A stretch of DNA of 64,000 nucleotides from Halorubrum sp. 2020YC2 (GTDB lineage Archaea > Halobacteriota > Halobacteria > Halobacteriales > Haloferacaceae): assembly GCF_018623055.1 (NCBI RefSeq), contig NZ_CP076019.1, positions 1,550,001 to 1,614,000 on the forward strand. The letters are read 5' to 3'. The notes beneath the pieces are model-generated. The model was not told the DNA's origin. It worked only from the letters and a program-made list of their open reading frames with translations, and searched no databases. Positions 54,181 through 62,934 of this stretch are shown here, piece by piece. A program made the position numbers and the translations under genes. Every line of letters starts with the position of its first letter. Positions within the stretch are counted from its first letter, which is position 1.

Positions 54181-56211
54181 ATGTCAGACTCGGTCCCTCC
54201 GATAACTCGTCGTCGACTGCTACAGACCGCGGGAACCGGAGCCGCGGTATCGGCCGGCTTGACGCCCTTTAGTGGAGGTGTTTCCGCACAGGACGGTAGC
54301 GAGGGACTCGTCTTCGAACAGCAGGAATCCGACGGGGACTCGATTACTGTCGCGTCGGTGTCGGTAGAAAGTGAAGGGACGCTGATGATTCAGGATCAGG
54401 CCGAGAGCGACAACACCCTGTTCGCGATGAAGTCCCTTCCGGCCGGAACGGACGAGACGGATCTGGTCGTCGAGTTGGACGAGCCGCTCGGAGAGACGCA
54501 GGTCGTCGAAGCCTGGCTCTGGGACGGGCCGGCTCACGAATCGGAGGTTATCACGGTGAAACAGGCGCTGGTCGCCGTCGGAGAGGAGCTCGACGAGACG
54601 ATCGGGATCACCCTCGTCGAGGCGGCCCCCGAGTCCGGATTCAACTACCCGTACTACCTCTTCAGCCCGATCGACCGGCGCGACGGTCGCATCCCGATGC
54701 TCGTCGAATCGAACAACACGGGGACCGCGACGGACGACTTCGAGGAACACAGGTCGGCGGCGAAGTCGCTCGTCCGTCGGGGGTCGTCGCGTCCGATCAG
54801 CGAGGCGCTCGGCGTGCCGCTCTTGGTGCCGGTGTTCCCGCGTCCGGCCGAGGAACCGGTGGACTGGTCGCACTACACGCACCAGTTGGACAGGCAGACG
54901 GTGGCTATCGAAGAGGGTCCGTTAGCGCGGATCGACGAACAGCTCCTGCGGATGGTCGAGGACGCGAAGGACCGGTTGGCGGGCGACGAGTACGCGTTCA
55001 CCGACGAGATCATGCTCAACGGGTTCTCCGCGTCCGGGAACTTCGCGGACCGGTTCACGGCGTTACACCCCGACCGCGTGCTGTCGGTCACCGCCGGCGG
55101 ACTCAACGGCATGGCGCTGCTCCCGCACGAGGAGTGGAACGGGCACACGCTGGAGTACCACGTCGGTGTCGCGGGGCTCGAATCCCTCACCGGAGACTCC
55201 GTCGACGTCGGCGGGCTCGCCGATGTGAACCAACTGCTGTACATGGGGGTCGAAGACACCAACGACACGATCCCGTACGACGACGCTTGGAGCGAGGACC
55301 TGCGGGAGTTAGCGCTGGCGGTCTACGGCGAGGACATGATCAACGACCGGTTCCCCCGGTGCCAGCGGGCGTACGACGACGCCGACGTCGAGGCCCAGTT
55401 CAGGATATACGACGACCGCGGGCATCGCCCCGCGGACACCGAGGACCTCGTCGAGTTCCACCGGCGGAGCCTCGCCGGGGAGGACGTCAGCGAGTTCGGG
55501 GAACGGCTCGGGACAGTAGCGGACATCCAGGCCTCGCCGGCTAACCCCCGCACCGGAGACGCCGTGACGTTCGACGCGAGCGACTCCCGACCGAACGTGG
55601 GCGAGCTCGTGAGCTACTCGTGGGAGTTCGGTGACGGGCAGACGGCGGCCGGTGAGACCGTGACGCACGCGTACGAGGAGTCCGGTTCGTATCGAGTAAC
55701 GCTCTCGGTGACGAGCGATCAGGGGACGACGGGGGAGACGACGCGGGAGATCACCGCCCGAACCTCGGACGACGACGGCGACGCCGAGGACGCCTCTGCC
55801 GAGTCGGCGGTCACCGCGTCGTTCACGGTCTCCCCGAGCCGGCCGTCGGCCGGAGAGGAGGCGGCGTTCGACGCCGGAGCGTCGAGCGCGGAGACCGGCG
55901 AACTCATCAGTTACACGTGGGACTTCGACGACGGGGATACCGCCGCGGGCACCGACCCGCGACACGCGTTCAGCGACCCCGGCACGTATCGAGTCACGCT
56001 TTCGGTCGTGAGCGACGACGGGGACTCGGCGGAGACAACGAACAACGTCACTGTCGAGGAGGCGACGGCCGACCCGCAGACCGAAGACGCCGACGGGTCC
56101 GACTACTCGACGCCCGGATTCGGGGTTCCGGGGGCCCTCGCAGGCATCGGCGGAGCGGTTCAGCTGCTTCGGCGCCGACTGGGCGAGGCGGGCGACGACC
56201 GGTCCGACTGA
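54181..56211 (+). CDS. Secreted hydrolase-like protein with two PKD domains and PGF-CTERM-like tail
   Basis: 676 residues. Tat signal TRRRLLQTAGTGAAVSAG at the N-terminus; an alpha/beta-hydrolase-like domain (about 150-430) with the nucleophile-elbow-like NGFSASGNFADRF; PKD domain 1 (about 445-530, YSWEFGDGQTAAGETVTHAYEESGSYRV); PKD domain 2 (about 545-625, YTWDFDDGDTAAGTDPRHAF). It ends TPGFGVPGALAGIGGAVQLLRRR, a PGF-CTERM-like signal for archaeosortase. Inferred: exported, anchored to the cell surface, acting on an extracellular ester or polymer. A TATA-like segment sits about 60 bp upstream. Confidence 0.85.
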   Translation: MSDSVPPITRRRLLQTAGTGAAVSAGLTPFSGGVSAQDGSEGLVFEQQESDGDSITVASVSVESEGTLMIQDQAESDNTLFAMKSLPAGTDETDLVVELDEPLGETQVVEAWLWDGPAHESEVITVKQALVAVGEELDETIGITLVEAAPESGFNYPYYLFSPIDRRDGRIPMLVESNNTGTATDDFEEHRSAAKSLVRRGSSRPISEALGVPLLVPVFPRPAEEPVDWSHYTHQLDRQTVAIEEGPLARIDEQLLRMVEDAKDRLAGDEYAFTDEIMLNGFSASGNFADRFTALHPDRVLSVTAGGLNGMALLPHEEWNGHTLEYHVGVAGLESLTGDSVDVGGLADVNQLLYMGVEDTNDTIPYDDAWSEDLRELALAVYGEDMINDRFPRCQRAYDDADVEAQFRIYDDRGHRPADTEDLVEFHRRSLAGEDVSEFGERLGTVADIQASPANPRTGDAVTFDASDSRPNVGELVSYSWEFGDGQTAAGETVTHAYEESGSYRVTLSVTSDQGTTGETTREITARTSDDDGDAEDASAESAVTASFTVSPSRPSAGEEAAFDAGASSAETGELISYTWDFDDGDTAAGTDPRHAFSDPGTYRVTLSVVSDDGDSAETTNNVTVEEATADPQTEDADGSDYSTPGFGVPGALAGIGGAVQLLRRRLGEAGDDRSD

Positions 56212-56262
56212 TCCGGCGCGGGTAGATCACCCTTTTATATTGTCGACGCTAACCATACGTTA

Positions 56263-56922
56263 ATGGACTCCGCGGTACTGCTCGATCTCCTCGGTAACGA
56301 GAACCGGCGGCGCATCCTCCGGCTTCTCTCCACCAAGCCCTGTTACGTCACGGAGATCTCGGAGTACCTCGACGTGAGCCCGAAGGCGGTGATCGACCAC
56401 CTGCGGAAGCTGGAGGAGGCCGGTCTCGTCGAGTCGACGACGGACGACCAGCGGCGGAAGTACTTCCGGATCGCGCGCAGCCTCCGGCTGGAGGTGAGCG
56501 TCTCGCCGTACGGGTTCGGCGCGAAGAGCGCGTACCCGGCGAAGAACAGCCTCGACATGTCCGGGCGGTGCCCCCACCTCTCGATCGAGGTCCCGGACGG
56601 GTCGGGGACGACCGGCGACCTCGCGGAACTGGCGGAGGAGTTCGCGCGCCTCCAGGACCTCGACCGGGAGCTGTCGCTCGCCCAGCGGTGGGTCCAGGGC
56701 CGCGTCGAGGACGCGCTGGCCGAGATCGACGAGCGGCTGGGCGGGCAGGCCGACAGCCGCTTCTTCGCGACCGTCATCGCCGCGGTGGTCGAGACCGACG
56801 GGACGCCCGCGGCGGTGGCCGACGAGATCGGCGCCCGGGAGTCGACGGTTGAGGATGCCCTCCGCCGCCTCTCCGACGTGGGCGTCGTCTCCCGCGACGC
56901 CGACGGGTACCGGGTTCGGTAG
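56263..56922 (+). CDS. ArsR-type winged-helix regulator with second HTH
   Basis: 219 residues. The N-terminal winged helix (NENRRRILRLLSTKPCYVTEISEYLDVSPKAVIDHLRKLEEAGLV, about 12-58) is ArsR-like. The middle has SGRCPHLSIEVPDGSGTTGD, then a helical region, and a second HTH-like end (GTPAAVADEIGARESTVEDALRRLSDVGVV, about 180-212). A Cys near position 28 and one near 102 might sense metal or redox (inference). TTTTATATTG lies about 28 bp before the ATG, so it is probably leaderless. Confidence 0.82.
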   Translation: MDSAVLLDLLGNENRRRILRLLSTKPCYVTEISEYLDVSPKAVIDHLRKLEEAGLVESTTDDQRRKYFRIARSLRLEVSVSPYGFGAKSAYPAKNSLDMSGRCPHLSIEVPDGSGTTGDLAELAEEFARLQDLDRELSLAQRWVQGRVEDALAEIDERLGGQADSRFFATVIAAVVETDGTPAAVADEIGARESTVEDALRRLSDVGVVSRDADGYRVR

Positions 56923-57001
56923 CCGGTACTCCCCCCGGAGCGAATCCAGCGAACGCGACCGTTTCCGGAACCTTTTGGCACGGCGCCGGGAGAGGGCGGA
57001 C

Positions 57002-57922
57002 GTGAGCCGTCTCAGAAACCTCTCGCTGTTCTTGGTCCTCGCGGCCGCGTGGGGCTCGGCGTTCGTCGCGATCAACGCGGGGCTGGCGTACTTCCCGCCG
57101 GTGCTGTTCGCGGCGTTCCGGTTCGACGTCGCCGGCGTCGCAATGCTGTCGTACGCCGCGTACGCGGTCGACGACCCGATTCCCCGCGGCCGCGACGCGT
57201 GGGCGGAGGTCCTCTCGGGCGCCGTGTTCATCATCGCCGCCTACCACGCGTTCCTGTTCGTGGGCGAGAGCGACCCCGCGGTGACCAGCGCCGTCGCGGC
57301 CGTCATCGTGAGCCTCTCGCCGCTCTTGACCACCGTCTTCGCGCGCGCCTTCCTGCCCGCCGAGCGACTGACCGCCGTCGGCGCGCTCGGACTGGGGATC
57401 GGTCTCGTCGGCGCGGTCGTCCTCGCGAACCCGGACCCCGCGAACCTCGCCGGGGGCGGCACGGGCGCGAAGCTGCTCGTGCTGCTCGCGGCGGCCTCGT
57501 TCGCGCTCGGCTCCGTCCTCTCTCGGGCCTCCGAGGCCGACATCTCCATCGAGACGATGGAGGCGTGGTCGATGCTGCTCGGCGCCGGTCTCACCCACCT
57601 GGTCGCGCTCGCGCTTGGCGAGTCGGTGGCCGACGCGGTCTGGAACGCGGAGTCGCTGCTCGCCTTGGGCTACCTCTCTATCGTCGCCAGCGGGATCGGC
57701 TTCCTCATCTACTTCGACCTGCTCGACCGGCTCGGCCCGATCGAGATCAACCTCGTCTCCTACGTCGCGCCCGTGTTCGCGGCCGTCGTCGGCTGGCTCG
57801 TCCTCGACGAGGGGATCACCGCCACGACGGTCGCCGGCTTCCTGATCATCTGCGTCGGCTTCGCCCTCGTGAAACGCGACGCGATCCGCGACGAGCTGCG
57901 GGCGGCCGGCGTGGTCGGGTAA
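57002..57922 (+). CDS. EamA/DMT-family transporter
   Basis: 306 residues from GTG with ten hydrophobic segments in two halves: LFLVLAAAWGSAFVAINAGL at the start and SYVAPVFAAVVGWLVLDEGIT in the second half, the typical EamA signatures. It is a drug/metabolite transporter, probably an exporter of amino acids or related metabolites. It lies downstream of the ArsR-like regulator in the same direction, about 80 bp apart, so regulation by it is possible (inference). Confidence 0.88.
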   Translation: MSRLRNLSLFLVLAAAWGSAFVAINAGLAYFPPVLFAAFRFDVAGVAMLSYAAYAVDDPIPRGRDAWAEVLSGAVFIIAAYHAFLFVGESDPAVTSAVAAVIVSLSPLLTTVFARAFLPAERLTAVGALGLGIGLVGAVVLANPDPANLAGGGTGAKLLVLLAAASFALGSVLSRASEADISIETMEAWSMLLGAGLTHLVALALGESVADAVWNAESLLALGYLSIVASGIGFLIYFDLLDRLGPIEINLVSYVAPVFAAVVGWLVLDEGITATTVAGFLIICVGFALVKRDAIRDELRAAGVVG

Positions 57923-57995
57923 ACGACGCGGCTCTCCCCGCTCCCCGGCGACCCCGCCGCAACCGTCTTGTCGGCGGGCCGACGACGCTCCGGGC

Positions 57996-58931
57996 ATGAG
58001 CGCCGCCGACCGGATCGATCCCCAAGCGAAGCGCGCCGCGGCCCGCCAGTCGCGGATCCCCCTCCCGCACGGCCGCTACAAGCTGCAGCTGCTCCGGCTC
58101 CTGACCGACCCCCTGGCGCGGTTTCAGAACCGGAACCCCCCGAGCGTCGGGGAGACCGAGTCGATGACGGTTCCGGGTCCCGCGGGCGAACTGGACGCCC
58201 GCCTGTACCTCCCCGACGCAGAGCCGCCGCACCCGACCGTCGTCTTCTTCCACGGCGGCGGGTTCGTCCTCGGGAGCGTCGAGACTCACGACCGGCTCTG
58301 TCGGTACCTGACGCGGGAGAGCGGCTGCGCGGTCCTCTCCGTCGAGTACCGGCTCGCGCCCGAACACCCGTTCCCGGCCGCGGTCGCGGACGCGTACGCC
58401 GCCGTCGAGTGGGCCGCTGACGCGACGGAGCGCCTCCGCGGGACCGGTGACGTCGCGGTCGCGGGCGACTCCGCGGGCGGCACCCTCGCGGCCGTGACCG
58501 CGCTCATGGCCGCCGAGCGCGACGGTCCCGAAATCGCCCACCAAGCCCTGCTGTACCCCGGGATCGGCGTCGACACCGAGCAGGAGTCGGTGCGCGAACA
58601 CGCCGGGACCGTCCTCTCGCGGGCGGACATCGAGTGGTTCTCATCGTGCTACTACCGGAACGAGATCCACCGGCGGAACCCGTACGCCGACCCGATCAAC
58701 GCCGGCGACCTCTCCGGCGTCGCGCCCGCGACGGTCGTCACCGCGGGCTTCGACCCGCTCCGCGACGGCGGGAAGGCGTACGCGGAGAAGCTGGTCGCGG
58801 ACGGCGTGGCGACGCGGTACGAGAACTACCCGTCGATGGTTCACGGCTTCATGACGATGCGGGAGGTCGACCGGGCGCGCGAGGCGATCGCGAGCGTCGG
58901 CGCGGACCTTGCGGACGCACTCGACGCGTGA
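57996..58931 (+). CDS. HSL-family alpha/beta-hydrolase (esterase/lipase)
   Basis: 311 residues. Oxyanion HGGGF (FFHGGGFVLGSVE), nucleophile in GDSAGG, Asp in FDPLRD and His in MVHGF are the complete hormone-sensitive-lipase-type active site. It hydrolyses short to medium-chain esters in the cytoplasm; no signal peptide. Conserved YRLAPEHPFPA and MTMRE blocks are intact. It follows the transporter gene by about 70 bp. Confidence 0.92.
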   Translation: MSAADRIDPQAKRAAARQSRIPLPHGRYKLQLLRLLTDPLARFQNRNPPSVGETESMTVPGPAGELDARLYLPDAEPPHPTVVFFHGGGFVLGSVETHDRLCRYLTRESGCAVLSVEYRLAPEHPFPAAVADAYAAVEWAADATERLRGTGDVAVAGDSAGGTLAAVTALMAAERDGPEIAHQALLYPGIGVDTEQESVREHAGTVLSRADIEWFSSCYYRNEIHRRNPYADPINAGDLSGVAPATVVTAGFDPLRDGGKAYAEKLVADGVATRYENYPSMVHGFMTMREVDRAREAIASVGADLADALDA

Positions 58932-59045
58932 CCCCGTCCGGGTCGGCGCTCGCCGTCGCGCGACCGCCGAGTCGGCCCGCCTCGGTGTGCGACCGAGCCC
59001 CGCACCGGCGGGAGAGTTTATCCGGCCGACGACGATCGGTCTCGT

Positions 59046-59639
59046 GTGTTCCCCGAGACCATCGAGACGGACCGGCTGCGATTGGAGGCGAGGGGTCCCG
59101 AGGCGGTCGACCTCGACGAGTGTTACCGGGTCTGCTCGTCGGACCCCGGCATCGAGGAGGTGACCGAGCACGTCACGTGGGGTCCCCATGAGACGAAAAA
59201 GGAGACGCTGGAGTTCCTCGAACGCGGCCGCGAGCGCTTCGAGGACAGCGAGGCCGCGACCTACGTGATCCGTCCCCGCGAGGGCGAGGACGGCGCGGGC
59301 GAGATAGCCGGCTTCGGCGGCTTCGACGTCGACTGGGAGACGCGAACCGCGAACCTCGGCGTGTGGCTCCGGAAGCGGTTCTGGGGCCGCGGCTACTCCG
59401 GCGAGCGCGCCGCCGCGCTCGTCGCGGTCGCGCTCGACGACCTCGACCTGGACGTCGTCGCCGTGAGTCACCACCCCGACAACGAGGCGTCGCGGCGCGC
59501 CATCGAGCGGTACGTCGACCGCCTCGGCGGGCGGCGCGAGGGTCGCCTCCGCAACACGCTCGCCTTTGCCGACGGGAGCGTCCACGACGAGGTGCGGTAC
59601 ACGATATCGCAGGCGGAGTGGCGGGAGGCGACCGACTGA
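59046..59639 (+). CDS. GNAT-family acetyltransferase (RimJ/RimL-like)
   Basis: 197 residues from GTG, opening FPETIETDRLRLEARGPEAVDLDE as in RimJ/RimL-like proteins. The acetyl-CoA motif is seen in VWLRKRFWGRGYSGERAAALV; the substrate-site end reads HPDNEASRRAIERYVDRLGG. It likely acetylates an N-terminal or side-chain amine of a protein or small molecule. The ATG/GTG choice rests on the family start pattern. Confidence 0.88.
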   Translation: MFPETIETDRLRLEARGPEAVDLDECYRVCSSDPGIEEVTEHVTWGPHETKKETLEFLERGRERFEDSEAATYVIRPREGEDGAGEIAGFGGFDVDWETRTANLGVWLRKRFWGRGYSGERAAALVAVALDDLDLDVVAVSHHPDNEASRRAIERYVDRLGGRREGRLRNTLAFADGSVHDEVRYTISQAEWREATD

Positions 59640-59749
59640 GACGAGCAGAGAACTGCGCCGGAAACCGCTCTCGCCGGCGGAATTTGTCGATCGGCGCCGC
59701 ACGGTACGTCCCAACAGGCACTTACCGCGTCCGAAACGATACCGGGCGC

Positions 59750-60355
59750 ATGTCCTCGTCACCGACCGGCGCGACGGCCGCAACGACAGGCTCGGACCAG
59801 AGCATCGCCCGAGACGCGATCGGCGGCGCGGTCGCGGGCGCCGCCGCGTACCTCCTCGGCTACCTGACCGTCTACCTCACGCAGAGCGGCCGGATCGAGG
59901 AGGGGCTGTCGGGGCTGAACTTCCTCGCTGAGCTGTTCGGCGGTGACCCCATCTCGGCGTGGCAGGTGTCCGGCTGGCTGTTCTACAACGCCCACTTCGT
60001 CGAGACCGCGTCTCCCGGACTGCTCGGCGGCACGGAGTCCCGGAACCTCCTCATGCAGGCCGACGGGGGGTCGTTCCTGTTCGTCGTTCCGCCGCTCCTC
60101 CTGCTCGTCGCGGGCGTCGTCGCCGGCCGAGTCGCCGGCGCGCGAACTCCCGCCGAGGGCGCCCGCTCGGGAGCGCTCGTCGCGGCCGGCTACCTCCCGC
60201 TCGCGGTCGTCGGCACGTTCCTGTTCCGGTACGCGGTCACCGGCGGCGGGAGCGTGGCGCCTGACATGGTCACGGCCGCCCTCCTCGCCGGCGCCGTCTA
60301 CCCCGCCGCCTTCGGTGCGATCGGCGGGACGGCCTCGTCGCTGTTGAGCGGCTGA
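59750..60355 (+). CDS. Haloarchaeal four-to-five-helix membrane protein
   Basis: 201 residues: a Ser/Thr-rich N-terminus, then helices IGGAVAGAAAYLLGYLTVYLT, LVVAGVVAGRV-type (FVVPPLLLLVAGVVAGRVAG), GALVAAGYLPLAVVGTFLF and a terminal pair. An exposed aromatic loop (SAWQVSGWLFYNAHFVE) lies between the first and second helices, as in haloarchaeal membrane families of unknown function. No transport signature is recognised. Confidence 0.68.
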   Translation: MSSSPTGATAATTGSDQSIARDAIGGAVAGAAAYLLGYLTVYLTQSGRIEEGLSGLNFLAELFGGDPISAWQVSGWLFYNAHFVETASPGLLGGTESRNLLMQADGGSFLFVVPPLLLLVAGVVAGRVAGARTPAEGARSGALVAAGYLPLAVVGTFLFRYAVTGGGSVAPDMVTAALLAGAVYPAAFGAIGGTASSLLSG

Positions 60356-60384
60356 ATCCGAGACCCCCTTCGACGGCTCTCGCC

Positions 60385-60837
60385 TCAGTAGTCTCCGTCC
60401 TCGGGGTCGAAGCGGTCGCCGTACTCGCGGACGGGGTCGACGGGCTGGCCCTCGTCCGTCTCGGGCGCGACGTAGTCGACGAACGACTCGACGTCCGGTT
60501 CGCGGACGCGCACATCGACGTCGATCTCGCCCAGCTCGTCCGGTTCTCCGACCGCGAAGTTGACGACGCCTTCGAGCGCTGCCTGCTTTTTCAACGAGAA
60601 GGCGAACCCCTCGTCGGTGCTGTTCTGCCGGAAGACCCGGCGGGCGGTGTCGAGGATCTCCTGTTCGTGGAGGACGTCGGAGAAGGCGTCGAGGCTGTGC
60701 GTCTCGGAGACGAGCCGCCCGTCCTCGTGGACCGGCTCCGCGTCCGGGAAGACGTTCTCGACGGCGTCCGCGACGCGGTCGGTCACCTCGGTGTCGTGGA
60801 CCGGCGTCTCGATCCGGACGTCGACGCTGTAGATCAC
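60385..60837 (-). CDS. UPF0201 family protein
   Basis: 150 residues: IYSVDVRIETPVHDTEVTDRVADAVENVFPDA, LEVL-like mid part (DVLHEQEILDTARRVF) and SLKKQAALEGVVNFA are the conserved UPF0201 core, a small alpha/beta RNA-binding-like fold. It overlaps the UPF0200 kinase gene upstream by four bases, a pairing often seen in archaea. An acidic C-terminal tail is present. Confidence 0.88.
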   Translation of the reverse strand: MIYSVDVRIETPVHDTEVTDRVADAVENVFPDAEPVHEDGRLVSETHSLDAFSDVLHEQEILDTARRVFRQNSTDEGFAFSLKKQAALEGVVNFAVGEPDELGEIDVDVRVREPDVESFVDYVAPETDEGQPVDPVREYGDRFDPEDGDY

Positions 60838-61475
60838 GCGCCCTCACCCCCGGCGTCGGCGGCGTCGGTGGCTTCGGCGGCGTCGGTGGCTTCGGCGGCG
60901 TCCGTGCCGTTCTGGTCGGCCGCCTCGACGCCGAGCACGTCGCGGACGCGGTCGCGGAACGCCGCGAGGCTGTCGGTGTTGTCGATCTCGACGTCGGCCC
61001 GTTCGAGGGTCTCCCCGAGTCCGAGTTCGATCTCGCGGTCGTCGCGCTCGCGAAGCGCCTCGAGGTCGGAGTCGGAGTCGTCGCGGCCGCGCTCGCCCAG
61101 CCGCTCGGCGCGGACCTCGAACGGCGCCCGGATCGCGACGAGCGTGAAGTCGTTACCGAACGCCTCGCGGAAGCGGTCGAGTTCGACGGTCGACCGGAGA
61201 CCGTCGACGAGGACGGTACCGTCGTCGCGGTCGCTCTCGGCGGCGGCCTCTCGAATTCGGGGCAGGGTCCGGGTCGCGATGGCGTCGTCGCCCTCCTCTT
61301 CGCGGAGCGCCTGCGCGATCCGGCCGTGGTGCTCGGCGGGGTCAAGGTCGCGGCGGCGACACTCGGCGCGGATCACGTCGCCCATCACGACGACGGGGAT
61401 GCCCGCCGCCTCGGCCACGTTCGCCGCCTCCCCCTTCCCGCTGCCGGGGAGACCGACGGTTCCGATGACGTTCAT
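60834..61475 (-). CDS. UPF0200 family nucleotide kinase-like protein
   Basis: 213 residues. Walker A GLPGSGKGE at 8-16, VVMGDVIRAECRRRDL in place of the dephospho-CoA-kinase-like region, VDGLRSTVELDRFREAF and VAIRAPFEVRAERLGERGRDDD mark the UPF0200 P-loop kinase family, related to dephospho-CoA kinases. It is translationally coupled to UPF0201 (ATGA overlap). The C-terminus carries a short repeat DAAEAT three times, likely a disordered spacer. Confidence 0.88.
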   Translation of the reverse strand: MNVIGTVGLPGSGKGEAANVAEAAGIPVVVMGDVIRAECRRRDLDPAEHHGRIAQALREEEGDDAIATRTLPRIREAAAESDRDDGTVLVDGLRSTVELDRFREAFGNDFTLVAIRAPFEVRAERLGERGRDDSDSDLEALRERDDREIELGLGETLERADVEIDNTDSLAAFRDRVRDVLGVEAADQNGTDAAEATDAAEATDAADAGGEGA

Positions 61476-61619
61476 TACCGGGCGCTACTCCGCTCGCGGA
61501 CTTAGGTCTGCTGTTGGCGCCTCCCGGGCGAGGGCGGACCGCCGCGCTCCCGACGGGACCGCTGCGCGACCGGACTCCGGATCCCCCTAATCTCTGGATC
61601 CTTCCGGACCGCTCCCGAG

Positions 61620-61662
61620 CGCTACGTACTCGAATACATAATCTCGTAGCGTTAGTATAAAA
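61620..61662 (+). promoter_or_regulatory. Inverted repeat and TATA box upstream of a secreted-protein gene
   Basis: CGCTACG and CGTAGCG form a 7-bp inverted repeat separated by 18 bp, followed at once by TATAAAA. This looks like an operator overlapping a promoter. The region between the divergent UPF0200 gene and the secreted-protein gene (about 350 bp) is otherwise free of genes. An ATG sits 27 bp after the TATA box (61683), so a leaderless longer product is possible, although the Tat-start ATG further down fits better. Confidence 0.5.
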
Positions 61663-61823
61663 TTATTTAAACTACCCGGCGGATGATGTGGCCGTGGCTG
61701 ACGTGTGACAGTACGGAAACGTATTCCCCTCGCGCTCGCTCTCCGGTCTCGGGGGCCTCGTTTCTCACGGCTCCGTTCGGACGGTGGAGAGTCGCGACGG
61801 CACGCGACGGCCGCGGACGATTC

Positions 61824-62934
61824 ATGCGACGACGAACACTTATCACGGGAGCGGCGGCCGGCGGTATCGGCGGCATAACACTCATCGGCACGGGCGCGTT
61901 CGACGCGGCGAGCGCGGAGCGGACGGCGACGGTGAACTTCGCGGACGACGAGGCGGCGTACCTCGGGCTGGTCTCGAAGAGCGCGTACGCGACGACGGAC
62001 GGCGACGGCGAACTCGCGCTCGCGTTCGGGGACGTCTCCGGCGACGGCGACGGCATCGGGCGCAACGCGCAGTTCTTCTTCGACGAGGTGTTCGCGATCG
62101 CGAACCAGGGGACCGAGACGGTCTCGATCACCGCGACGAGCGACACCGACGCGTTCGACGGCGAGTTCCGACTCTACCCCACCGGCGACCGGGACGGCAC
62201 CCTCGACGACCCCGACAACGCCGTGGTCTTGGAGACCGGCGCGGAGCAGTCGGTCGGCACCCACGTCGAGACGGGCGACGTCGACGTCAGCGAGGAGCTC
62301 GACATCGACATCACCATCGAGGCGGCCTTCGAGGAGGGCGACGACGAACCGGACGACCCCGAGCCGGAGCCGCCCGAGACGATCGACTCGATACAGTTCC
62401 GTTCCACGGCGAGTCAGATCGCGGCCGACGGCGAGAGCGTACTCACCGACGAGTCGGTGATCGCGGTGACTGCTGCCGACACCGCCGCGAACAGCGACGA
62501 GAACGGTACAGACCCGGTCATATACGAAGACAATCCGATTCCGCTCGTATCGATCGACGGGGACGTCCCGGTCGCGGGACTCGGAACCATGCAGTCGCTC
62601 GACGACGAGAGAAGCGACTTCACCACCGGTGTCGAGGAGTTCGTGTTGAACCTGATGGACGATCTCATCGGTTCGGGAACCGTCCTCTGGGACGAGAGCC
62701 ACGGACAGTTCTGGACGCTCGAAGACGACGGACCGAACTCGTTCGGTCAGTTCGTCGACTACGTTGACGATAACGGGTACACGCTCGAAGCGACCGACGA
62801 CCTCGAAGCCGATCTCTCCGACGCTGACGGGGTCGCGATTGGGACGCCGGCGGAGGGGTTCACCGCGAGTGAACTCGACGCGCTGAGCGACTTCGTCGAC
62901 GACGGCAGCGGCGTACTGCTCTTCGACCAGCGCT
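61824..62934 (+). pseudogene. Tat-exported module protein, 5' part, disrupted by IS1595-type insertion
   Basis: From MRRRTLITGAAAGGIGG: a Tat signal, then a DUF1102-like N-terminal domain (NFADDEAAYLGLVSKSAYATTDGDGELALAF, about 30-160) and an acidic linker (DDEPDDPEPEPPE). Next comes a DUF4350-like module (FRSTASQIAADGE; IPLVSIDGDVPVAGLG; VLWDESHGQFWTLEDDG). The frame ends at LLFDQ, where foreign DNA begins and a stop follows within seven codons. A second, related module resumes after the insertion. Probably exported; partners unknown. Confidence 0.75.
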
